From NCBI GenBank assembly GCA_017456005.1, contig JAFTLJ010000099.1, positions 1 through 57,097 on the forward strand: DNA of 57,097 nucleotides, in the 5' to 3' direction. Origin of the DNA: Clostridia bacterium. GTDB lineage: Bacteria; Bacillota; Clostridia; Oscillospirales; CAG-272. This document shows, one piece after another, positions 15,676-27,457 of this stretch. Position numbers and translations under genes: made by a program. Position 1 is the stretch's first letter. Each line of letters starts with the position of its first letter. The notes beneath the pieces were generated by a model. The model had not been told where the DNA came from. It saw only the letters and a list, made by a program, of their open reading frames with translations, and did no database searches.

Positions 15676-15742
15676 ACATAAAATGATAAATATTTTGAAC
15701 TTTCAAAACAATACATAAACACTAAAAAGACGGAGAAAAAAT

Positions 15743-17473
15743 ATGACCGAATTTAAGCACAACATTGCTTCTTCCGTAAAAAATGCCATCGCAAAGCTAT
15801 ACCCCGCGGCGGTTATTTCCGAGGAAGAAATTTTCGGAATGCTCGAATACCCGCCCGACGACACCATGGGCGACGTGGCGTTCCCTTGCTTCAAGCTTTC
15901 CCGCACGCTTCGTGCCGCCCCCCCGAAAATAGCAGCGGCACTTTTTGCAGAGCTTGAAGCTATGCCCCCGAAGGGCGCCGGCAAGGTGCAGCTTGTGGGC
16001 GGATACATCAACTTTTTCGCATCCTGTGAATTTTTCGCAGAAAGCGTTCTCGCTCCCCTTTGTGAAAAGGGCGCGGACTACGGCAGAACCGACGAGGGCG
16101 CGGGCAAAACAGTCGTGCTCGACTACTCCTCCCCCAACACGGCAAAGCCCTTCCACATAGGCCACCTCGGCACGACGGTTATCGGCCACTCGCTTAAGCT
16201 ACTTCACGAATACCGCGGATATTCCTGCGTGGGCATAAACCACCTCGGCGACTGGGGCACACAGTTCGGCAAGCTAATAACGGCATACAGAAAATGGGGC
16301 AGCCGCGAGGATATAGAAACAGGCGGCATAGACAAGCTTGTGGAGCTTTACGTTAAATTCCACGAGGAAGCGGAAAAAGATCCCGCGCTCGGCGATGAGG
16401 CTCGCGCCGAATTTACAAAGCTCGAGCACGGCGACGAAGAAAACCTCGCTCTCTGGCGCTGGTTTATCGACATAAGCCTTGCGGAATACCAGAAAACATA
16501 CGCTCAGCTCGGTATCACTTTCGACAGCTACAACGGCGAAAGCTTCTATACTGATAAAATGCCCGAGCAGGTCGAGCTCCTTCGCGAAAAGAACCTCATG
16601 AAGATAGACGACGGTGCTTCCATCGTTGACCTTTCCGAGTATAATATGCCCCCATGCCTTATTCTCAAGCGCGACGGCTCCACACTATACCCCACGCGAG
16701 ATATAGCGGCGGCGGTATACCGCGACAGAACGTATCATTTTGATAAATGTATATACGTAACCTCCGCAGGTCAGTCGCTCCACTTCGCACAGTGGTTCAA
16801 GGTTGTAGAGCTTATGGGCTACGATTTCGCAAGCAAGCTCTACCACGTTCCCTACGGCACGGTAAGCATAGGCGGCGAAAAGCTCGCCACCAGAACAGGC
16901 AACGTAATTCTTCTGCGCGACCTCTTTGCAACGTCTGTTGAAAAGGTTCGTGCTATTATGGAAGAAAAGAACCCCAATATGCAGAACAAAGACGAAGCGG
17001 CAGAGGCTGTGGGCGTGGGCGCTATCGTTTTCTACTACCTTTCCAGCAACCGCATACGCGATATAAATTTCGTTATGGAAGAAGCGCTCGATTTCAACGG
17101 AAATACGGGCCCGTACGCGCAGTATACGTATGCCAGAACATGCAGCATACTTTCAAAGCTCGGCGAAGAAGCGGCAGGCGCAAAAGCCCCCTTATGCACA
17201 AGCCTCGACAAGACAGAGCGCGACCTTATGAAGACATTCTCGCTCTTCCCCGAAAAAGTGGATGAGGCTATCGCCGGTATGGAACCGAGCATCGTAACAC
17301 GCTACATTTTAGAGCTTTGCGGTGCATTCAACCGCTTCTATCAGGCTTGCCCCATCGCAACGTGCGAGGACGCGGAAAAACGTGCCCTGCGCATAAGCCT
17401 CACGCGCGGCACGCGCGACATTTTGGGCAAAGCACTGGAGCTTATCTGTATCAAGCACCCCGAAAAGATCTAA
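15743..17473 (+). CDS. argS: Arginyl-tRNA synthetase
   Basis: 576-aa class I synthetase that charges tRNA-Arg. It begins with the ArgS-specific N-terminal (Add-1) domain, then SSPNTAKPFHIGHLGTTVIG with the HIGH motif as HIGH-L, the GINHLGDWGTQFGKL signature, and GGEKLATRTGNVILL in the place of KMSKS, which is normally degenerate in this enzyme. The C-terminal DALR anticodon-binding domain reads YAQYTYARTCSILSKLG onward. CGGAGA site 7 nt before the ATG. yebC follows 96 bp downstream without an evident terminator. Confidence 0.97.
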   Translation: MTEFKHNIASSVKNAIAKLYPAAVISEEEIFGMLEYPPDDTMGDVAFPCFKLSRTLRAAPPKIAAALFAELEAMPPKGAGKVQLVGGYINFFASCEFFAESVLAPLCEKGADYGRTDEGAGKTVVLDYSSPNTAKPFHIGHLGTTVIGHSLKLLHEYRGYSCVGINHLGDWGTQFGKLITAYRKWGSREDIETGGIDKLVELYVKFHEEAEKDPALGDEARAEFTKLEHGDEENLALWRWFIDISLAEYQKTYAQLGITFDSYNGESFYTDKMPEQVELLREKNLMKIDDGASIVDLSEYNMPPCLILKRDGSTLYPTRDIAAAVYRDRTYHFDKCIYVTSAGQSLHFAQWFKVVELMGYDFASKLYHVPYGTVSIGGEKLATRTGNVILLRDLFATSVEKVRAIMEEKNPNMQNKDEAAEAVGVGAIVFYYLSSNRIRDINFVMEEALDFNGNTGPYAQYTYARTCSILSKLGEEAAGAKAPLCTSLDKTERDLMKTFSLFPEKVDEAIAGMEPSIVTRYILELCGAFNRFYQACPIATCEDAEKRALRISLTRGTRDILGKALELICIKHPEKI

Positions 17474-17569
17474 CCGACTCTTCTTTTGGAGAAAAGCAGG
17501 CAAAAGAACTTTGCCACACACTCTTCACACTATATAACGTATTTTATTATTTTTAGGAGATATATAACA

Positions 17570-18310
17570 ATGTCCGGACATAGCAAATGGAAAAATATTA
17601 TGCACAAAAAAGAGAAGACCGACGCACAGCGCGCAAAGGTCTTCACAAAAATAGGTAAGGAAATGGCAATCGCCGTTAAAGCGGGCGGCCCCGACCCTGT
17701 TTCCAACGCGAAGCTTCGCGACCTCATCGCGAAAGCAAAAGCAAACAACGTACCCAACGATAACATCGAAAGAGTTATCAAAAAAGCCTCCGGCGCAGAT
17801 GCCGTTGCATACGAAGAGCTCGTATACGAAGGCTACGGCCCCTCCGGTGTTGCGGTTATCGTTGAAGCCGCAACAGATAACAAAAACAGAACCGCAGGCG
17901 ACGTTCGCCACTACTTCGACAAGTTCGGCGGCAAGCTCGGCGTTACAGGCTCTGTAAGCTTTATGTTCTCGCCCAAAGGCGTTATCGTTGTTTCCGAAAA
18001 CGACGAATACGGCGACAAAGTGGTAGACGGCGACCAGCTTATGGAGGACGCGCTCGAAGCGGGTGCTGCAGACTTTGCGGAAGAAGACGGCTACTACGAA
18101 ATCTACACAGAGCCCGATGACCTTTCCGCTGTTTGCGAAGACCTCGAAGGCAAAGGCTACAAATTCGAATCCGCCGAAGTAGAGAAGGTTCCCTCCACAT
18201 ACGTTACGCTCACGAGCGACGACGACAAGAAGTTTATGAACCTCCTTATCGAAAACCTCGAAGAAAACGAAGACATCGTAAACGTTTGGCACAACTGGGA
18301 CGAAGAATAA
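17570..18310 (+). CDS. YebC/PmpR family transcription or translation factor
   Basis: 246 aa. The diagnostic start MSGHSKWKNIMHKKEKTDAQRAKVFTKIGKEMAIAVK and the later NVPNDNIERVIKKASG and YEGYGPSGVAVIVEAATDNKNRT leave no doubt about the family. YebC proteins bind DNA as regulators in some bacteria, and recent work links members to relief of ribosome stalling on proline-rich stretches; which applies here cannot be seen. I placed the start at ATG 17570, preceded by TTAGGAG, and not at an upstream in-frame ATG that adds 28 non-conserved residues. Confidence 0.95.
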   Translation: MSGHSKWKNIMHKKEKTDAQRAKVFTKIGKEMAIAVKAGGPDPVSNAKLRDLIAKAKANNVPNDNIERVIKKASGADAVAYEELVYEGYGPSGVAVIVEAATDNKNRTAGDVRHYFDKFGGKLGVTGSVSFMFSPKGVIVVSENDEYGDKVVDGDQLMEDALEAGAADFAEEDGYYEIYTEPDDLSAVCEDLEGKGYKFESAEVEKVPSTYVTLTSDDDKKFMNLLIENLEENEDIVNVWHNWDEE

Positions 18311-18379
18311 CACACCTTTTTGCAAAAAAGGCGTGCCAAAAAACTTTGTTCAAAAATTATCAAAACTCAATTTAATTTC

Positions 18380-18455
18380 GTAGGGGACGGTGCCATCGAA
18401 GTCCCGGGGCTCCCCCATGGGGGAGCCGGCACGCGAAGCGTGACCGAGAGGGCTG
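18380..18455 (+). repeat. Two-hairpin repeat element, copy A
   Basis: A GGGAC..GTCCC stem (18383-18405) is followed by a 20-nt perfect hairpin of GGCTCCCCC / GGGGGAGCC (18408-18427), a second stem CACGC-gaa-GCGTG (18430-18442) and a tail ACCGAGAGGG. The same order, C/G-rich hairpin, small GAA- or GCA-loop hairpin and purine tail, recurs at 48937-48980 and in 56910-57039. It is non-coding and dispersed, as for REP- or MITE-like intergenic elements. Confidence 0.6.
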
Positions 18456-18543
18456 ATTCCCGTTCAATGCACACCGAACACCGCAATTATTCATTATCCA
18501 CCATTCATCCAACGACAAAAATAAACCGAAAGGCTTTAAAATT

Positions 18544-19968
18544 ATGATTATCGACAACAAATACCCCCTCGCCTTCCGCAGCATGTTCCGCGAATACGAT
18601 ATCCGCGGCAAAGTATGCCCCGAAGAGCTCTACGATGAAAACGATTACAAAATCGTAAGCGCTTACGCAAAATACCTCAAAAAAAGAAATATCACACGCG
18701 CGGTAGTAGGCTACGACAGCCGCTCCTGCTCCCCTGCTTTCGGCAAAGCGGCGACAGAAGCGCTTCTCGACAACGGCGTGGACGTTTTCTTCACAGGTCT
18801 TACACTTTCCCCCGTTACGTACTTCGCACAGTATCACCTTAAATGCGAAGGCGCCGTTATGATCACAGCCAGCCACAACCCCGACGGTTGGTCCGGCTTC
18901 AAATTCGCAAACGGCTACTCCAAAACGCTTGAACCCGACGATATCAAAGAGGTTTACTCGCTTCTCGATCTTCCCACAGATTGCGAAAGAGGTAAATACG
19001 AAGAAGTTGACGTGCGCGATGCATATATCGACGCTATCGTTTCCCGTATCCATATGGGCCCCAAAAAGCTCCGCGTTGTTCTCGACGCGGCAAACGGCGG
19101 CGCAGGTCTTTTCGTTTACGAGGTATTCCAGCGCCTCGGCTGCATGACGTTCCAGCTTAACATCGACCCCGATACCTCCTTCCCCCACTACTTCCCCAAC
19201 CCCTCCGAGCTTAAGGGCAGAGAGAGAATGAAAGAAATGATCCTCCACCCCTATATCCATGCAGATATCGGTCTTTCCTTCGACGGCGACGGCGACAGAA
19301 TCGGCGTTATCGACGAAAAGGGCGGCAACGTATGGAGCGATACGGTTCTCGCGCTCATCGCAAAGCAGCTCCTTGAAAAAACACCCAAAGCAAAGGTTAT
19401 CTACGACGTAAAATGCTCCAAAGCGCTTACAGACGTTATTCTTGCGAACAACGGTGTTCCCGTTATGTGGAAAACAGGTCACTCTTATATCAAAGCCAAG
19501 ATGCACGAAATGAACGCAGAGCTTGCAGGCGAACGCAGCGGCCATATCTTTATGGGCGGCGAAGACTGGTACGGCTTCGACGATGCAACGTTCGTTGCGG
19601 CAAAGCTTGTAGAGTTCCTTTCCTACCAGGATGCAACAGTTTCCGAGATCATCGATACATTCCCGAAATACGTTACTTCCCCCGAGATCAAAGCGCACTG
19701 CCCCGACGATAAGAAATACGGCATTATCGACGAGATCACAGAGAAGATCAAAGCCGATTTCCCCGGCAAGGTTTGCGATATCAATGGCGCACGCGTAGAA
19801 TTTGACGACGGCTGGGGCCTTATCCGCGCTTCCTCCAACATGCCCGAGCTCGTGCTCATTTTCGAGGCTACTACAAGAGAACGTATGCTCGAGATCCGCG
19901 AACTTATAAAGAGCTACACTCGTCAGTACCCCGACATTTGCGATAAGTGGGATAACGACGTAGAGTAA
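18544..19968 (+). CDS. Phosphomannomutase/phosphoglucomutase
   Basis: 474-aa alpha-D-phosphohexomutase, interconverting hexose-1-phosphate and hexose-6-phosphate for envelope sugar-nucleotide synthesis. All four family elements are present: catalytic serine loop VMITASHNPDGWSGFKF (Ser about 106), metal loop SFDGDGDRIGVID (about 248), sugar loop GERSGHIFMGGEDWYG, and the C-terminal phosphate loop WGLIRASSNMPELVLIFEA. Sequence cannot separate mannose from glucose preference. GAAAGG lies about 12 nt before the ATG. It is separated from yebC by a repeat element and followed by its own terminator. Confidence 0.94.
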   Translation: MIIDNKYPLAFRSMFREYDIRGKVCPEELYDENDYKIVSAYAKYLKKRNITRAVVGYDSRSCSPAFGKAATEALLDNGVDVFFTGLTLSPVTYFAQYHLKCEGAVMITASHNPDGWSGFKFANGYSKTLEPDDIKEVYSLLDLPTDCERGKYEEVDVRDAYIDAIVSRIHMGPKKLRVVLDAANGGAGLFVYEVFQRLGCMTFQLNIDPDTSFPHYFPNPSELKGRERMKEMILHPYIHADIGLSFDGDGDRIGVIDEKGGNVWSDTVLALIAKQLLEKTPKAKVIYDVKCSKALTDVILANNGVPVMWKTGHSYIKAKMHEMNAELAGERSGHIFMGGEDWYGFDDATFVAAKLVEFLSYQDATVSEIIDTFPKYVTSPEIKAHCPDDKKYGIIDEITEKIKADFPGKVCDINGARVEFDDGWGLIRASSNMPELVLIFEATTRERMLEIRELIKSYTRQYPDICDKWDNDVE

Positions 19969-20017
19969 TTCAAAGCCGCTTTCTTTAAAGAAAGCTACGC
20001 AAAGAAATTCAAGAATA

Positions 20018-20050
20018 AAAGCACTCGTCTTTTAAGACGGGTGCTTTTTT
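20018..20050 (+). terminator. Terminator after the phosphohexomutase gene
   Basis: AAAGCAC(T)CGTCTT / AAGACGGGTGCTTT stem with TTTTTT (20045-20050) following. Confidence 0.85.
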
Positions 20051-20095
20051 CAACCTCAGGTAGAATTTTGCAGGAAAGCTTCAACAAACATACTA

Positions 20096-20124
20096 TTGCA
20101 AGTTGAATTTTCTTATGCTACAAT
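20096..20124 (+). promoter_or_regulatory. Promoter of the XRE gene at 20173
   Basis: -35 TTGCAA (20096-20101), 17-bp spacer, -10 TACAAT (20119-20124), about 45 nt before the ATG. Confidence 0.6.
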
Positions 20125-20172
20125 AAAATCACAAGGTAGCTACCCTTAAATACAAAATAAGGAGTACACATT

Positions 20173-21012
20173 ATGTTAGACACAAAAAATTTCGGCGAAA
20201 AGCTTCGCAACCACAGAAAAAAACTGGGGCTTACACAAGAGGAAGCGGCAGAAAAAATAGGCGTTTCAGCGCAAGCTGTTTCCAAATGGGAGGCGGGAGA
20301 TTGCTTGCCCGACCTTTTCAACCTGAAAGCCATAACAGACCTATATAAAATTTCCGCAGACGTCCTTTTGGAAACGGAAAGCGACGGCGATATAGCTACC
20401 GTTGCGAGCAAAATAGAACAGCTCGGCACAGAATTTATATGGGCAAATTCCGCTGCAAGCAAAGACAGATACGGCAAAAACCCACACACAGAGCTCGGAA
20501 ACGACCTCTGGGAAATGTGGAAAGGCATATATTTTGCCGAAGTGGGCAACCGTGAAATGCAGGCAAAAGACAAAGCGCTCGGAAACACGCGCATATGCGG
20601 AAATTACGGAATGAAGATTTGGGACGATGACGGTGTGGCATGCGTAATAAAATCCTCGCTTATAAAATCGCTTTCCCCATTTGATATTTCCGCGCAAGAG
20701 GTAATAAATGAAATTTGCAGCGAGGATGGCCAAAAGCTTATAACCGCGCTTAAATGTCCTTCTCCTACCCCCAAAAACGAGATAACAGAAAAAACAGGCA
20801 TAGAAATCCACCGCCTGAATGAACTTTTGCTTTTGTTCATGGAAAACAATATCATCGAGTACGTTTCGGATAACAAAATCGCAAAAGCGCCCGGCTACAA
20901 GCTGAGTGGTCACTGCGGCATCGCCGCATATATGATTCTCGCGGCAATGTACATTCTGAACAAGAAAAATTATACGGTAAGCGAGTATCTGTTCAACGAC
21001 GAAAACGATTAA
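20173..21012 (+). CDS. XRE-family regulator with C-terminal winged-helix-like domain
   Basis: 279 aa. Residues about 7-62 are a Cro/CI helix-turn-helix (FGEKLRNHRKKLGLTQEEAAEKIGVSAQAVSKWEAGDCLPDLFNLKAITDLY). The middle is acidic and of no recognised family. The C-terminal ~100 residues (LSPFDISAQEVINEIC...LITALKCPSPTPKNEITEKTGIEIHRLNELLLLFMENNIIEYV...) read like an ArsR-type winged helix, a stretch also found in clostridial XRE proteins that respond to unknown signals. AAGGAG site 8 nt before the ATG. A promoter and a terminator flank it, so it is monocistronic; targets are not evident. Confidence 0.85.
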   Translation: MLDTKNFGEKLRNHRKKLGLTQEEAAEKIGVSAQAVSKWEAGDCLPDLFNLKAITDLYKISADVLLETESDGDIATVASKIEQLGTEFIWANSAASKDRYGKNPHTELGNDLWEMWKGIYFAEVGNREMQAKDKALGNTRICGNYGMKIWDDDGVACVIKSSLIKSLSPFDISAQEVINEICSEDGQKLITALKCPSPTPKNEITEKTGIEIHRLNELLLLFMENNIIEYVSDNKIAKAPGYKLSGHCGIAAYMILAAMYILNKKNYTVSEYLFNDEND

Positions 21013-21024
21013 GCAAATATGTGT

Positions 21025-21066
21025 ATATCAAAAACCACCCACCTGTACGGTGAGTGGTTTTTGATA
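21025..21066 (+). terminator. Terminator after the XRE gene
   Basis: Perfect 14-bp arms ATATCAAAAACCAC / GTGGTTTTTGATAT with an inner GC stem, followed by CTTTTTT. Confidence 0.85.
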
Positions 21067-21145
21067 TCTTTTTTCCCCCATTTCCAAATTTATTTCAAAA
21101 ACCCCTATTCTTTTCACAAAAAATGTGATAGAATAATATAAATAA

Positions 21146-24459
<3,314 letters not shown>

Positions 24460-24465
24460 AGAAAC

Positions 24466-24496
24466 AAAGCGCAGGCTTTTGCAAAGCCTGCGCTTT
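24466..24496. terminator. Terminator after obg
   Basis: AAAGCGCAGGCTTT / AAAGCCTGCGCTTT, perfect 14-bp arms with a TGC loop. Confidence 0.85.
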
Positions 24497-24565
24497 CTAC
24501 TGCCTTGTTTCCGGGAACTGCTTGTTTTACAAAGTCGATTCACGCGTATTTCAGCGTTTTTTATA

Positions 24566-24594
24566 TTGCAAAGACATTTAAAATATGATATAAT
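24566..24594 (+). promoter_or_regulatory. Promoter of the MFS gene at 24639
   Basis: -35 TTGCAA (24566-24571), 17-bp spacer, -10 TATAAT (24589-24594), about 40 nt before the start codon. Confidence 0.65.
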
Positions 24595-24638
24595 AAAATT
24601 TAAGAGTTCACATTTTACATAAAAACCGGAGGCACATT

Positions 24639-25874
24639 TTGAAATATCTCACAAAAAAACACGCGAGCCTGCTTATTTTCGGCTGTTGGCTCGTTTATAC
24701 CGCGGCGTACGTCGGCAGACTCGACTATTCCGCAAGCATGGTTAAAATCATTTCCGAGCTTGGCATCACCAACGATAAGGGCGGGCTCGTTTACTCCTGC
24801 TTTGCGCTCACATACGGCATAGGTCAGCTCGTAAACGGCTTGCTATGCAAGCATTACAACCCAAAATTTGTGATAACGGGTGCGCTTTGCGCTTCCGCGC
24901 TTGTAAACCTGCTCATGCCACTCAGCGGCGATTACCGCATTATGGCGGCGCTCTGGCTTATAAACGGCATAGTGCAGTCTATGCTCTACAGCCTTATAAT
25001 ACGCACGCTTTCGCGCAATATAAAAAGCGGCAGCATAAGCCGCGCCATATACACGATGAGCACGACCGTGGCAATAGGCACAGCGCTGGCATACGGCATT
25101 TCCGCGCTCTGTGTGGCGCTTGATATTTGGCAGGTAACATTCTTCGTTGCCGCCGCTTTCCTGCTCTCTGCGGCGCTTATTTGGGTTTATATTATGACTA
25201 AGATAGAAAAGGCAAAGAAAAACGGCGAGCTGGAAGAGGACGATGCCCCTGCAAAGCCTGCAGAGGCAAAGGGCGGCAAAAGCCGCATCGGCGCGCTCTT
25301 TGTGGCAACGCTCATTTTCATCGGCATCACAGCCGTGGCAAACGGATTTATAAAGGACGGCGTAAACAACTGGTTGCCCAAGCTTCTGCGAGATGAATTT
25401 GCCGTTGACGATTCCCTTTCCATAATACTCACGCTTCTTTTGCCCGTTTTCTCTATTCTCGGCTCTATAGTGGCGCGCAAGCTCTACCTCAAGCTGCGCA
25501 ACCACTTGCTTATAAACGGTATATTCTACGGCACGGCGTTTGCGCTCGCGCTCGGCGTTTTTCTCATATACCCCATGCGCAGTGTGCCGCTTACTATGGT
25601 ATTATTCATAGGCCTTGCCTGCATGATGGCGGCGATAAATAACGTTATCACAAGTATGTTCCCGCTTGACAACCGCGACAAAATGGATTCCGGCCTGCTC
25701 GCCGGCTTGCTGGATACGCTCTGCTATGTGGGCAGCTCCACAGCGGGCACGCTCCTCGGCGTAATGTCGCAGAATCTCGGCTGGGAAAGCGTGCTCATAA
25801 CGCTCTTTGCGCTCGCGTGCACAGCATCCGTTATTTGCCTTTCATTTTCCTTTTTTGCAAAGAAAAAACATTAG
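24639..25874 (+). CDS. Major facilitator superfamily transporter, organophosphate-antiporter-like
   Basis: 411 aa with about 12 hydrophobic segments and a charged central loop (KIEKAKKNGELEEDDAPAKPAEAKGGKSR, about 186-214) dividing two six-helix bundles. The opening HASLLIFGCWLVYTAAYVGRLDYSASMVKII..LGITNDKGGLVYSCFALTYGIGQLVNGLL resembles the GlpT/UhpT (OPA) group that exchanges sugar or glycerol phosphates, but the substrate is not certain. It starts with TTG at 24639, supported by a GGAGG site 6 nt upstream; no ATG is nearby. It has its own promoter and terminator, so it is monocistronic. Confidence 0.85.
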   Translation: MKYLTKKHASLLIFGCWLVYTAAYVGRLDYSASMVKIISELGITNDKGGLVYSCFALTYGIGQLVNGLLCKHYNPKFVITGALCASALVNLLMPLSGDYRIMAALWLINGIVQSMLYSLIIRTLSRNIKSGSISRAIYTMSTTVAIGTALAYGISALCVALDIWQVTFFVAAAFLLSAALIWVYIMTKIEKAKKNGELEEDDAPAKPAEAKGGKSRIGALFVATLIFIGITAVANGFIKDGVNNWLPKLLRDEFAVDDSLSIILTLLLPVFSILGSIVARKLYLKLRNHLLINGIFYGTAFALALGVFLIYPMRSVPLTMVLFIGLACMMAAINNVITSMFPLDNRDKMDSGLLAGLLDTLCYVGSSTAGTLLGVMSQNLGWESVLITLFALACTASVICLSFSFFAKKKH

Positions 25875-25885
25875 ACCAATACAAA

Positions 25886-25920
25886 AAAGTGCAAAACTCT
25901 TCCCGGAGTTTTGCACTTTT
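25886..25920. terminator. Terminator between convergent MFS and acpP genes
   Basis: AAAAGTGCAAAACTC / GAGTTTTGCACTTTT with a TTCCCG loop; it can serve both strands. Confidence 0.85.
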
Positions 25921-25971
25921 CTTCGTTAAAGGTATATTTCTATCTTTAAATCCGTATATTTTATGTAACGA

Positions 25972-26199
25972 TTAAAGCGCGCTCGTTTCTATGTAGGCGA
26001 GCACGTCGCCAACCGTGCGCATAGCCAGCACGTCTTCGTCGGCAATGTAAATACCGTGCTCCTCCTCAAGTGTTGCGAGCAGCTCCACAACATCGAGCGA
26101 ATCTGCGCCGAGGTCCTCTTCTATATCGCTTTCTTCGGTTATCTGCTCTACGTCCACGCCGAGCTGCGCGGCCAAAATATTCTTTATTTCTTCAAACAT
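25972..26199 (-). CDS. acpP: Acyl carrier protein
   Basis: 75-aa acidic ACP. It carries the phosphopantetheine attachment site GADSLDVVELL (Ser34) and the typical framework IKNILAAQLGVDVEQITEESDIEEDLG...EEHGIYIADEDVLAMRTVGDVLAYI. It shuttles acyl chains in fatty-acid synthesis. AAAGGGAAA ribosome site. No fab genes are adjacent; the only close neighbour is an unknown membrane protein 24 bp upstream on the same strand, which may be cotranscribed. Confidence 0.95.
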   Translation of the reverse strand: MFEEIKNILAAQLGVDVEQITEESDIEEDLGADSLDVVELLATLEEEHGIYIADEDVLAMRTVGDVLAYIETSAL

Positions 26200-26223
26200 T
26201 TCTTTTCCCTTTCGCTTTAAAGC

Positions 26224-26739
26224 TTATTCGTCGTACCAGCCGTTAGTGGGCTCGGGTGAGGGTTCGTTTTTTACCGTTTCCAAATGCTCGCGCATGATAG
26301 CGGCGAACTCCTCGCTCGGCTCGAAAATTATTTCGGCCGCCGTGCCGTTCCATTCGAAAAAGTAAACGTACTTTTCCTGCGGCGCAAAATTACTGCAATA
26401 GTTAAAACGTGTCCTTGCAGACGGGCGCTTCTTCGCCGCCGATTCCTTTTCCAAAAATACGCCCGTGCGCATAGAAATATTGCCCACGACCTGGCGGCGC
26501 TGCCCCATTACCTTTATTATGCGGAAAATATCGCCTTCCACCTCGTAATAGTAGCTTGTAAGGCAGTAGCGGCACGCCACCCAGAGCGAAAATGCCCAGA
26601 AGCCGAACGCGGCAAGCTGTATAAATGCCGCATACCTTTCAGGAAAATAGGATATCAGGAACAGCGCACAGCCGCAAACCATGGCAACAAGCGAAACGGC
26701 TGTATTTTTCTTTTGTTTCGGGGGTGAATATACACGCAT
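26224..26739 (-). CDS. Membrane protein of unknown function
   Basis: 171 aa. A basic N-terminus (MRVYSPPKQKKN) is followed by two hydrophobic helices, about 14-31 (VSLVAMVCGCALFLISYF) and 36-56 (AAFIQLAAFGFWAFSLWVAC). A cytoplasmic-looking domain follows, opening YYYEVEGDIFRIIKVMGQRRQVVGNISMRTGVFL, which reads like a small beta-rich PH-type fold. No named family recognised. AAGGAG site 9 nt before the ATG. It lies upstream of acpP on the same strand. Confidence 0.7.
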   Translation of the reverse strand: MRVYSPPKQKKNTAVSLVAMVCGCALFLISYFPERYAAFIQLAAFGFWAFSLWVACRYCLTSYYYEVEGDIFRIIKVMGQRRQVVGNISMRTGVFLEKESAAKKRPSARTRFNYCSNFAPQEKYVYFFEWNGTAAEIIFEPSEEFAAIMREHLETVKNEPSPEPTNGWYDE

Positions 26740-26826
26740 AAAAAAATTCTCCTTAATATTTTTGGCAAAATCCGCTCCCGCGCATAGGATAATATGAAAA
26801 TACTTTTCACAGGAGATGATTTTAGT

Positions 26827-27072
26827 ATGAGAAACACAGAAAACATAAAAAACACGGTTGCCTCCGTAAGCGATGAGGAGCTCCGCGCAAAAATGGAAAG
26901 CGTTATGTACGCGCTCGGCATACCGCCCACGGCGCTAGGGCAAAGGTTTGCCGATATGGGCACCGTGCGCAGGGTGATCATGAATATGTCGGAAAGCGAT
27001 TTTAACAATATCATCGCTACGGTCGGCGAAGAAAGAGCGGAAAGCATTCTTCGCGAGCTCGGCAAAAAATAA
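26827..27072 (+). CDS. Small helical protein of unknown function
   Basis: 81 aa from ATG 26827 (MRNTENIKNTVASVSDEELRAKMES...); a second ATG at 26794 would add 11 residues. AGGAG sits 11 nt before the first and AGGA 4 nt before the second, so the start is uncertain. Predicted all-helical, with RFADMGTVRRVIMNMSESDFNNIIATVGEERAESILREL forming two amphipathic repeats. No family named with confidence; similar short helical proteins occur in Clostridia. It is the first of three small genes, with only 4 bp before the next. Confidence 0.6.
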   Translation: MRNTENIKNTVASVSDEELRAKMESVMYALGIPPTALGQRFADMGTVRRVIMNMSESDFNNIIATVGEERAESILRELGKK

Positions 27073-27076
27073 CGCT

Positions 27077-27436
27077 ATGGAAAACGATCTTTCCGAAAAG
27101 CTCGGCGCGATGCTCGCCGACCCCGCGATGCTCGCCAAGATCACGAGCATTGCGGGAAACCTCGGGCTCGGCAGTGCGCCCACAGCGCCTCCGCCGCCGA
27201 AAGATGAGCCCAAACTCTGCGACACATGCCCCGCAAAGGACATTTTGCCCTGCGGCGGGGCGGAATGTCCCCTGCCGGCAAAGGGCGGCGCGCTTTCGGG
27301 TGCGGCAAAAAACATTTCTCAAAGCCGCGCACTTCTCGTGGCTCTAAAGCCATATCTTTCCGCCGAGAGGTGCGAACGCATAGATAAAATTCTCGGTATG
27401 ATGAAAATAGCCGAAATAATGGGCTATCTAAAATAA
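27077..27436 (+). CDS. Small cysteine-bearing protein of unknown function
   Basis: 119 aa. N-terminal helix MENDLSEKLGAMLADPAMLAKITSIAGNLG, then a Pro-rich linker (SAPTAPPPPKDEP), a cysteine group C-x2-C-x8-C-x4-C in LCDTCPAKDILPCGGAECPLP (about 48-66) that could bind a metal or cluster, and a C-terminal helical block SQSRALLVALKPYLSAERCERIDKILGMMKIAEIMGYLK. The last block resembles short conserved clostridial proteins of unknown role. No Shine-Dalgarno sequence is visible; translation is probably coupled to the gene 4 bp upstream. Function unknown. Confidence 0.65.
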   Translation: MENDLSEKLGAMLADPAMLAKITSIAGNLGLGSAPTAPPPPKDEPKLCDTCPAKDILPCGGAECPLPAKGGALSGAAKNISQSRALLVALKPYLSAERCERIDKILGMMKIAEIMGYLK

Positions 27437-27457
27437 ATTCAAAAAGAGGTAAACAAA

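Noticed and set aside
15421..15742. T-box leader before argS
   Set aside because: The gap has promoter hexamers but none of the conserved T-box elements such as AGGGTGG.
18505..19698. A 397-aa minus-strand frame opposite the phosphohexomutase
   Set aside because: Shadow of the real gene; composition rich in Val/Cys/Phe with no motifs.
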